Below are positions 1-5,394 of a stretch of 7,572 bases of DNA, one piece after another. The number at the start of each line of letters is the position of its first letter. The first letter of the stretch is position 1. This stretch comes from Pirellulales bacterium. GTDB taxonomy: Bacteria; Planctomycetota; Planctomycetia; Pirellulales; JAICIG01. The position numbers were made by a program, and so were the translations under genes. The DNA is taken from the NCBI GenBank assembly GCA_025924495.1, contig JAICIG010000391.1:1-7572 (forward strand), written 5' to 3'. A model generated the notes under the pieces. It searched no databases and was not told the DNA's origin. It worked only from the letters and a program-made list of their open reading frames with translations.

Positions 1-116
1 GAAAACATCACGCGACATGGACTGCGCCCTCTTCAAGTAGAAGCCGGCTAAAGCCGGTTTGACGACGATTCATGAATGGCTCTCTTACCACCAGCTAAAG
101 CTGTGTGGCAAGCATG
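1..116 (+). repeat. Intergenic two-hairpin repeat, copy 1 (left arm of large inverted pair)
   Basis: The 116 bp match the reverse complement of 4382-4497 with 14 mismatches and no gaps (about 88% identity by hand alignment). Two hairpins lie inside: a GC-rich one at 44-57 (CCGGCT-AA-AGCCGG) and a longer imperfect one at 88-108 (CCACCAGCT-AA-AGCTGTGTGG). The stretch between them, from about 70 to 103, is identical in both copies. A GTAG tetranucleotide stands just upstream of the first hairpin (37-40), as in REP elements mobilised by RAYT transposases; whether this is the same kind of element is inference. No transposase is encoded in the window. The element may continue to the left of position 1. 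Confidence 0.85.
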
Positions 117-134
117 AGCTGCAGTGAATACGTC

Positions 135-242
135 TTGGGCGCCATGCCTTCGTCGGCGCCTGGCCGACCTAGGCATGTTGCCACTGCGAAAACGAGCATG
201 CTTACCCGCTCGCTGACGCTCGCGGGAAAGCATGGCGCCCAA
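135..242. repeat. Palindromic intergenic repeat with 13-bp inverted ends
   Basis: The 13-mer TTGGGCGCCATGC at 135-147 recurs as its exact reverse complement at 230-242. Between them, 205-226 is an imperfect palindrome that begins CCCGC and ends GCGGG. The block follows repeat copy 1 directly and lies in the gene-free stretch downstream of the HEAT gene. It could be a folded RNA or DNA element or part of the same repeat cluster. Plus-strand open frames across it look like chance. From 243 to about 394 I see nothing further. Confidence 0.6.
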
Positions 243-394
243 ATTCGAGCAGCAAAGTTCTTGTTGTGGCGGCAAGACGTCCGCTTTAATAGCATATTCG
301 CGCCCGGCCGCCGACTCCAAATCGCAATCGCTCATTCCACGGCGCACGGATCTGCAAGCTGATTGCCGATCGAGCGATTATCTGACTTTCCGTC

Positions 395-416
395 ATGCTG
401 AAGCATAACCTACGGC
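395..416. repeat. Short inverted repeat, left inner copy, overlapping the HEAT gene stop codon
   Basis: The 16-mer AAGCATAACCTACGGC at 401-416 is the exact reverse complement of 4266-4281, just upstream of the blaI-type promoter. It covers the TAG stop codon of the HEAT gene (410-412). Next to it, 395-406 reads ATGCT-GA-AGCAT, a small palindrome. The arrangement suggests a short repeat family inserted at both ends of the operon; a terminator role is possible, but there is no T-tract. Confidence 0.6.
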
Positions 417-2671
417 TGCTTGGCAACGTTCAAGAGCCGGCGCTCAGCTTGCACCATCGCCAACAGCGGCGAACCCTCCAATTCAGCCTGGTCCGCCAGG
501 TCGGACAACAATGTTTCATACTGCTCGCCGCGCAACGTGCCAGCTACTGCGAACGCCTGCTGGCGCAAGTCGGCTTCGACATAGGGATCAAGGACCAACG
601 ATGCCACGGCCTCCCGGAGAGCGGCGAGCGTCTCGGGCGGAACGTCCGCGGCTGCTGCCGCCAATGCATCGTTGTCGGCATGTTCGTTTTTTGCATCGGT
701 AAACCTGGCGTCGGCGGAGTCCTGATCGATCGCTGCCAAGCCGCGAGGCGAAGAACGTACGTCGCTGAAGAATCTGCGCAGGGCTACAAGCGAGGTCAAG
801 GCGATTCGCTTGTTTCGTGATCGCACCAGGGCGGCCAAAGGAAGCAGCAACTTGTTGTCGCCGGATAATCCTGCGGCCTCGGCGCCGTCTGCCGCCAAGG
901 GATGGCGTTCGTCGCCGAGGATTTCGAACAGTTGCCCCCGTGCCGCTGCGTCGCCAATGGCGGCCAGGCCGGTCAGCGCCGCTGCCTGCCACCGCCGATC
1001 CGGCCGAGCAGCAAGGATCGCGGATAGATCATTCGCAGTGCGCGGGTCATCAAGCGCCGCCAGCACCAGGGCGGCGTCGGCCGTGTGCCCGACGTCGGCC
1101 AGGTGTTCGGTAGCTAGTGCGTACCCGTCGGCAAACCCATGCCGGGCAAGCAGCCGGGCTATGCGCAGTTTGAACGGCAAGTGCGGCTCGGTCTTGAGCA
1201 ATGGACGCACCTCGCGGGCGGCTGCCTGCGAATCGAGAAGCTCCAGCGCCGCCAGGGCCTGCTCCTTCAGTTGGTAATTGCTTTCTCGCAGCCAATCTGT
1301 CAGCACGCGCACGCCGCGATCATCGCCCAACCGGCCCAAAGCCCAAGCGATGCGATGGCGGTCGACCGGCGCCAGGTTCAGTAGTTTTGCCGCGTCGAGC
1401 AATAGCGGCAAACTCGCCTGGTTTTGGATTCGGCCCAACGGTCCGATCTCGGCTTCGAATGACTGTCGGGCCTCGATCGAGCGTTTGAGGCGATCCAGCA
1501 AAACTCTTTCGGCGCCAGGGGCGTCAAGCCGCAGCGCCGCAGCAGCGTACGCCGCTTCGCGCGCCGACGACTCATCAAGCGGCAGCGATTCCAATGCATG
1601 CAGCAGCGCAGCGGCCGCCTCTGGCGTGGCAACCTGCGCCAGAGCCGTCGCTGCGACAACTCGTTCGGCGTGGGTCGCCGCGGCCGTCAACTGCTCGATA
1701 AGCAATTCAGGCGCCCAGTCAATCTCGCGATGGACTGCCAGCAAGCGGCCCAGAGACTCGATCGCCGCCAAACGCATGGCGGTGCTCCCCTCGTGCGAGT
1801 CGAGCGCCTGGTGCAGGGTATCGGCCACGCGGTCCAGCCGTCCCTCGACGGGTATTGCGGCGTTTGCAAGCGTGTCGCGCAACGCTTTCAAGGCTGCGCC
1901 GCGGACCGCGGGCAATGGATCGCGGGCCAGTCGCGCCAGAGAATCCCACGCACGTTGGTCGGCCGCCGCCCAATCGGCCCGCAACTGCAGACTGGCCAGC
2001 AGCGGCACGGCCGCTAATCCCTCCGCCGTCGTTAGCCGCTCGACGAGCAGCGTCGCGCGCTCGCGGCGCGAGCGAGAATCGACTACTTGTAGTAACGTTT
2101 GTACGACCGCCACAAGCGGATCGTCAGGGCCGCTTAACCGCGGAACCCGCTCGTCAAAGGTCGTAGCGCCAGGCGCCGCGGAAACGCAGCCTAAAGATTG
2201 TCCCTGCTGCTGCGCTAAAATGAGCAATCGGAACTCGCCTTCTTTCAGCGGCGGCGCAAACGACGGATCGCCTGCCGGCGAGCCCAAATCGCCGGCCGTC
2301 ATCGACAACTCGTCGCGCTGGAAAATTCCCTTCAGGCGCCTCACGGGTTGAAAGCGATATTCGCGCAAGACCACGTCGGTCTTGGCGCCCTCCACAACGG
2401 TCAAGCGGCTGATGCTACTTACCCGAGCCACCATCACCAAATGAGCCTGACTCAATCCCGGTTCGAGGTTCCACCCTTCGAACTCTTGCTGAGCCGATGC
2501 GGAGCCGCACGCCCAGGCCAAAAACATGATCGCTAACAGCAAGCTCGCGGCGCGAGGCAACCAAGCGGGCCGCGCAGCAACCGTTCGACGAAAGGCGGTT
2601 TGTGCAAGGAAAGCCAACGAGTTCTGTAGGTCGCATATGACCGCGACCGGGGCGCGTAGCAAGCGGCACAT
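410..2671 (-). CDS. Exported HEAT-repeat protein, third gene of the BlaI/M56 operon
   Basis: Using the ATG at 2671 the product is 753 residues. An AGGAG six bases upstream, and the resulting 22-nt gap after the M56 stop, favour this start over ATGs at 2686 or 2734. A hydrophobic segment at residues 41-55 (LLLAIMFLAWACGSASA), followed by a probable cleavage site before QQ near residue 60, suggests export after an unusually long N-region. Residues ~64-170 form a beta-rich domain with one Cys and a pattern (AHLVMVARVSSI ... RLKGIF ... FRLLILA) faintly like netrin/TIMP-type OB folds; this is a weak inference. Residues ~185-740 are Ala/Leu-rich helical pairs typical of HEAT repeats, for example RIAWALGRLGDDRGVRVL and EQALAALELLDS. 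Such solenoids bind proteins. No catalytic motif is seen. Co-transcription with the protease and repressor suggests it is a regulated output or an accessory to signal sensing. The exact function is unknown. Confidence 0.85.
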   Translation of the reverse strand: MCRLLRAPVAVICDLQNSLAFLAQTAFRRTVAARPAWLPRAASLLLAIMFLAWACGSASAQQEFEGWNLEPGLSQAHLVMVARVSSISRLTVVEGAKTDVVLREYRFQPVRRLKGIFQRDELSMTAGDLGSPAGDPSFAPPLKEGEFRLLILAQQQGQSLGCVSAAPGATTFDERVPRLSGPDDPLVAVVQTLLQVVDSRSRRERATLLVERLTTAEGLAAVPLLASLQLRADWAAADQRAWDSLARLARDPLPAVRGAALKALRDTLANAAIPVEGRLDRVADTLHQALDSHEGSTAMRLAAIESLGRLLAVHREIDWAPELLIEQLTAAATHAERVVAATALAQVATPEAAAALLHALESLPLDESSAREAAYAAAALRLDAPGAERVLLDRLKRSIEARQSFEAEIGPLGRIQNQASLPLLLDAAKLLNLAPVDRHRIAWALGRLGDDRGVRVLTDWLRESNYQLKEQALAALELLDSQAAAREVRPLLKTEPHLPFKLRIARLLARHGFADGYALATEHLADVGHTADAALVLAALDDPRTANDLSAILAARPDRRWQAAALTGLAAIGDAAARGQLFEILGDERHPLAADGAEAAGLSGDNKLLLPLAALVRSRNKRIALTSLVALRRFFSDVRSSPRGLAAIDQDSADARFTDAKNEHADNDALAAAAADVPPETLAALREAVASLVLDPYVEADLRQQAFAVAGTLRGEQYETLLSDLADQAELEGSPLLAMVQAERRLLNVAKQP

Positions 2672-2677
2672 CGCAAG

Positions 2678-2682
2678 CTCCT
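2678..2682 (-). promoter_or_regulatory. Ribosome binding site deciding the HEAT gene start
   Basis: On the minus strand AGGAG is followed by six bases (CTTGCG) and ATG at 2671. The in-frame ATG at 2686 has only pyrimidine-rich sequence upstream, and the ATG at 2734 lies inside the M56 gene, so 2671 is the best-supported start. Confidence 0.65.
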
Positions 2683-2693
2683 GCATTCGGAGA

Positions 2694-3749
2694 TTAAGAG
2701 GGGCAACAAAAGACGGGTGACTCGTCAAAGCCATCGGCGCTTTGCAAACGCTTCGCGCCGTCGGCAGACGCTGGCAGGGAGGAGGGGGCGGCCGGCGCAG
2801 TCCATCTGCTCAAATCGTAATCCAATCCGCAAGGAAGAATCGCGCAGGCCAAAACCGCCACGAAGATTCCGCCGGGATGCATGCGTCGCTTCTCTTGTCC
2901 GCCTGTCAGAATGGCCCTCAGCCTGCGCTCGAGATCGTGCGCGGCGCTCATCGCAGTGACTTGCTGGATGGCGTGCAGCGGCGCGGGACTGACGAAATCG
3001 AGTACATCCAGCAGCAGACAGGCATAATCGCGGCGAAGGTGCGGTCGCCGGACCAGCACCGTAGCGTCACACCGCGATTCTTCGCAGACTCGCAACTGTC
3101 GACCAATTAACTGAGCAATGGGCAGCCACCAATACGCCACGCTGATGACGAGTTCCAATAACCGCATCAGATGGTCGGCATGCTTGATATGGGCAAGTTC
3201 GTGCAGCAGCAGCGCCTCTTGCTGTTGAGTGCCAAGCTGGTTCGCCAAGGCTTTCGGCACAAGTAGACGGGCCCGTGGCCAACCAGCAACCACGAGCGGC
3301 GGCAGTCGGCCTGGCACGATAAGAAGTTCCGGAGGGCGTCGAAGAGCAAGTTCGTCGCAAAGCCGCGCGGCCAGCGACTGCCAGGCCTGCGGCGCCGGCG
3401 CCGTATGGGCCAAGAGTCGTCTGAATTGAGCCCAGTGGCGCCACGCGTTCCAAGCCGTTGCGCTGGCTCCGGCCGTCCAGGTCGCCAACAAAGCCCATGG
3501 CAAGGCGTCGCTTGCCATTCGCAACGGCGCGTGCGCGTGACAACCACAGAGGCCACGATCGCAGAGGCTCGCCCGCGGAGCTTCATACAGCGGCACGCTG
3601 AATATCGGCGGGCTGATTAGCTTGATCAGCACGCAGATCCAGAGCAACCGCGCGAGACCTTCCTGCCGAAGGCGTTGTACGAGCCATGCCGCCGCTGCCA
3701 GTAGCGTTGCCAAGACCAGGTTGGCGACGATCCATGAGAGCCAGGACAT
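2694..3749 (-). CDS. BlaR1/MecR1-like M56 family membrane metallopeptidase without sensor domain
   Basis: The product is a 351-residue membrane zinc protease. Hydrophobic spans lie at about residues 5-24, 33-55, 83-100, 198-216 and 292-308. The zinc-binding HExxH appears as HELAHIKHADHL, with the first His at 183. A downstream CEESRCDA at 222-229 probably supplies the glutamate ligand, and GRLPPLVVAGWPRARLLVP before the active site is typical of M56 proteins. In BlaR1 and MecR1 this cytoplasmic protease is switched on by a C-terminal penicillin-binding domain and causes BlaI/MecI cleavage. Here only about 40 residues follow the last span, so there is no such sensor. Its gene starts 12 nt after the repressor stop, behind an AGGAGA site, so the two are co-translated partners. 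The likely role is to inactivate the BlaI-type repressor in response to an unknown envelope signal. An alternative would be a constitutive membrane protease. Confidence 0.9.
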   Translation of the reverse strand: MSWLSWIVANLVLATLLAAAAWLVQRLRQEGLARLLWICVLIKLISPPIFSVPLYEAPRASLCDRGLCGCHAHAPLRMASDALPWALLATWTAGASATAWNAWRHWAQFRRLLAHTAPAPQAWQSLAARLCDELALRRPPELLIVPGRLPPLVVAGWPRARLLVPKALANQLGTQQQEALLLHELAHIKHADHLMRLLELVISVAYWWLPIAQLIGRQLRVCEESRCDATVLVRRPHLRRDYACLLLDVLDFVSPAPLHAIQQVTAMSAAHDLERRLRAILTGGQEKRRMHPGGIFVAVLACAILPCGLDYDLSRWTAPAAPSSLPASADGAKRLQSADGFDESPVFCCPS

Positions 3750-3761
3750 GGCCCGTCTCCT

Positions 3762-4175
3762 TTAAGACTTGTTTTTACGCTGCAGCCGCCGCGCGACAGG
3801 CTCCTCGTCGAGAAGGCGGCGCAAATCGCCTCGTTCCTTGGCGGTCAATTCGCCGGCTTCGACCAGACAGGTCAGCAGCGGCGTCATCGAGTCGCCGCTG
3901 AGGCGGTTTGCCAGGCGCCGCAGTTCGCCGCCGATGAATTCGTCGCGAGCGATTCGCGCTGCGAAAATGGAATTCGCTTGGTCTTTCCGGCGACGGACGA
4001 GCTTCTTCGCTTCCAGCCTCGCGAGAAGCTTTTGCACGGTTGCGAATTTCGACCCGCCCCCGGAGGGATAGAGCTCATCCCGCAACTCGCGAATTGTCGC
4101 CTCGCCACGCCTCCAAAGCGTTTCCAACACCTTCAACTCGGCGCCGGTCACCGACGCTTCCGGACGCTTCTTCAT
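3762..4175 (-). CDS. BlaI/MecI/CopY-family winged-helix transcriptional repressor
   Basis: The product is 137 residues from the ATG at 4175, which has GAGGAAGG just upstream; an ATG 33 bases further upstream would add an Arg-rich tail not typical of the family. The N-terminal ~75 residues are a winged helix: ELKVLETLWRRGEATIREL, then FATVQKLLARLEAKKLVRR, the family's classic recognition-helix and wing region. Residues ~80-130 match the C-terminal dimerisation helices, including LLTCLVEAGELTAKE and DLRRLLDE. Family members bind dyads in their own promoter as dimers and are removed by proteolysis when the partner M56 protease is active. Two matching dyads lie upstream at 4215-4252. It is the first gene of the operon. 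The ligand or stress is unknown; the absence of a beta-lactamase or penicillin-binding sensor nearby argues against a classic beta-lactam response. Confidence 0.93.
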   Translation of the reverse strand: MKKRPEASVTGAELKVLETLWRRGEATIRELRDELYPSGGGSKFATVQKLLARLEAKKLVRRRKDQANSIFAARIARDEFIGGELRRLANRLSGDSMTPLLTCLVEAGELTAKERGDLRRLLDEEPVARRLQRKNKS

Positions 4176-4178
4176 CGA

Positions 4179-4186
4179 CCTTCCTC
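4179..4186 (-). promoter_or_regulatory. Ribosome binding site of the BlaI-type gene
   Basis: The minus strand reads GAGGAAGG-TCG-ATG. This purine-rich site supports the start at 4175 rather than the upstream in-frame ATG at 4208. Confidence 0.65.
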
Positions 4187-4214
4187 GCCAGCGCCGCCCC
4201 ACCGCCACAATATA

Positions 4215-4262
4215 AGACGACTTGTCTTGTGATTATAGTAGACATCTTGTCTCGTTCGTCAA
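4215..4262 (-). promoter_or_regulatory. Operon promoter with two BlaI-type operators
   Basis: On the minus strand a -35-like TTGACG (4257-4262) and a perfect TATAAT (4232-4237) are 19 bp apart. Two near-identical 13-bp dyads share the pattern AGAC-N3-TTGTCT: AGACGACTTGTCT at 4215-4227 and AGACATCTTGTCT at 4240-4252, 25 bp apart centre to centre. One dyad fills the -35/-10 spacer and the other covers the expected transcription start, the ideal layout for repression. BlaI-family repressors bind such paired dyads in their own promoters. That this BlaI protein binds these sites is inferred from position and symmetry. Confidence 0.75.
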
Positions 4263-4265
4263 GAG

Positions 4266-4281
4266 GCCGTAGGTTATGCTT
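4266..4281. repeat. Short inverted repeat, right inner copy, upstream of operon promoter
   Basis: This is the exact 16-bp reverse complement of 401-416. It starts four bases outside the -35 hexamer, and its flank (4275-4288) forms a small TATGC-TTTG-GCATA palindrome. It could be a repeat unit or, less likely, an activator site. Its presence beyond the gene end at 401-416 favours the repeat explanation. Confidence 0.55.
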
Positions 4282-4381
4282 TGGCATATCCGCGCCCCGC
4301 GACCGACCCCGACTTTGTTCCTTGGTGCGCAAAAGGCGACCGGCAAAGAGATATGACGACGAGCGAGCGGGTTTGCACCGG

Positions 4382-4497
4382 CATGCTTGCCACCCAGCTT
4401 TAGCTGGTGGTAAGAGAGCCATTCATGAACCGTCTCGCAGCCGGCTTTAGCCGGCTTTCACTTGAAGAGGTAGCAGTCCATGTCGAGTCATGTCTTC
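4382..4497 (-). repeat. Intergenic two-hairpin repeat, copy 2 (right arm of inverted pair)
   Basis: This is the inverted copy of 1-116, same length, 14 differences, no gaps. Its hairpins are at 4390-4410 (CCACCCAGCT-TT-AGCTGGTGG) and 4439-4456 (AGCCGGCT-TT-AGCCGGCT). An 11-mer in its inner flank (4362-4372, AGCGAGCGGGT) is also the reverse complement of 204-214 in the inner flank of copy 1. Open frames across it on both strands are repeat-derived. Confidence 0.85.
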
Positions 4498-4542
4498 CAC
4501 GCGATTTATCGCCACGGTGGCAAGCGCCTGAAGGCTTGTACA

Positions 4543-4609
4543 AGTCGGCTAAAGCCGACTGAAGACAACAAATGTTCTTGCTCGAATACCACCAGCTAAA
4601 AGCTGGTGG
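4543..4609 (+). repeat. Diverged third copy of the two-hairpin repeat
   Basis: Two perfect hairpins occur in the same order and orientation as copy 1. The first, at 4543-4560, is AGTCGGCT-AA-AGCCGACT (8-bp stem). The second, at 4589-4609, is CCACCAGCT-AAA-AGCTGGTGG (9-bp stem). The sequence between them is unrelated to copies 1 and 2 apart from similar length. Relative to copy 2 the first stem carries a paired C-G to T-A change, so pairing is preserved. The rest of 4498-4751 shows no gene or clear signal. Confidence 0.75.
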
Positions 4610-4751
4610 CAAACAGCACAAAAGGCCTGACCACTGAGTTCCCGCGCACTGGCGATCGGGACATAATTTAATCCCCTGTTTAGTTGTGGCTTCGCCGCAT
4701 AACCGCCCCGCCGCAGACTGCAGCGGCCTGCCCATGTCAACAAGAAGCGTT

Positions 4752-5264
4752 ATGAGCCCATTCAGGCGTTGCTGCGACTGCTTGACCGCCATTCGTGGAA
4801 GTTTGATCTGCGCGCTAGTGGTTGTCTTCTTCGATGTAGTTGTCTCCGGCTGCTACCTGTTCTCCGCGTTGGTTTGTCCGCTTTGGTGCATTGTTGGCGC
4901 AGTTCGGGCCGCGCTGCAGCAACCGGGGCCGGGCATGGCCGCCGCGCGTGTGCTGATTCCTATCGTTACGGGGCTCCTTGCCTTCGCGAATTACTCCGTG
5001 CAACGATCGATCGCGATGGGCAATGCCGAGCGCGTGATCGAAGCGTGCGAGCGATACCGCGAAGCCAACGGCGCCTATCCCGAGCGCCTCGGCGAACTCG
5101 TCCCGCGATACTTGAATTCAGTTCCACGAGCGAAATACTGTTGCTCATGGAGCGAGTTCTGGTACTTCGGAGCGCCGCGGCCCTTGCTTTTCTGGTACGA
5201 GATTCCGCCGTTCGGCCGCAGGATTTACAACTTTGAGCGGGGCACTTGGCGCTATCTCGACTAG
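4752..5264 (+). CDS. Small membrane protein with GspG-like C-terminal segment
   Basis: From the ATG at 4752, preceded by AAGAAG at 4742-4747, the product is 170 residues. ATGs at 4734 and 4686 are in frame but lack a visible ribosome site. Residues ~17-51 form one or two closely spaced membrane spans with several Cys, and ~64-81 form another (VLIPIVTGLLAFANYSV). Residues ~91-170 match a pattern seen in many small bacterial membrane proteins and in major pseudopilin GspG: AERVIEACERYREANGAYPERLGELVPRYL, then a Trp/Tyr-rich strand region ending YNFERGTWRYLD. In GspG that region follows the pilin helix. Here there is no prepilin peptidase cleavage motif and the membrane part is a multi-span region, so it is probably not a secretion pseudopilin. 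It stands alone between repeats and a convergent gene. Function is unknown. Confidence 0.75.
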   Translation: MSPFRRCCDCLTAIRGSLICALVVVFFDVVVSGCYLFSALVCPLWCIVGAVRAALQQPGPGMAAARVLIPIVTGLLAFANYSVQRSIAMGNAERVIEACERYREANGAYPERLGELVPRYLNSVPRAKYCCSWSEFWYFGAPRPLLFWYEIPPFGRRIYNFERGTWRYLD

Positions 5265-5394
5265 CTGACGGGTGAACCGCCGCCGTGTGCTCCGAATCCT
5301 AATCACTCGTCCCATAGCGCACTGGTCGGAGGGCTCATCACGAATTGCATTCTGCTATGTTGATGCATGAACCGCGGCGAGTGGAAAGCCCGGG

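Noticed and set aside
1278..2351. A 357-codon plus-strand open frame opposite the HEAT gene
   Set aside because: It lies entirely antisense to the HEAT coding region, is very rich in Ser, Arg and Ala, and has no recognisable domain. It is the usual by-product of a GC-rich gene on the other strand.
2672..2734. Extended N-terminus of the HEAT protein from ATG at 2734 or 2686
   Set aside because: The first overlaps the M56 gene by 41 bases and neither has a ribosome site; the ATG at 2671 has AGGAG at good spacing.
4176..4208. Upstream ATG for the BlaI-type gene
   Set aside because: It would add 11 Arg-rich residues and lie close to the predicted transcription start; the ATG at 4175 has a strong ribosome site and gives the usual family N-terminus.
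4382..4609. CRISPR array
   Set aside because: The repeats are internally palindromic, irregularly spaced, in opposite orientations, and there are no unit-length spacers or cas genes.
4040..4792. Open frames crossing the repeat region on both strands
   Set aside because: They run through the inverted hairpin repeats, have no domain or ribosome site, and their shared C-terminal sequences simply reflect the repeat.
5265..5394. Possible small gene or bidirectional terminator between the convergent genes
   Set aside because: Only a distant CTCCGA/TCGGAG pair (5290-5295 and 5326-5331) is visible, without a compact stem or T-tract, and no open frame has a ribosome site.
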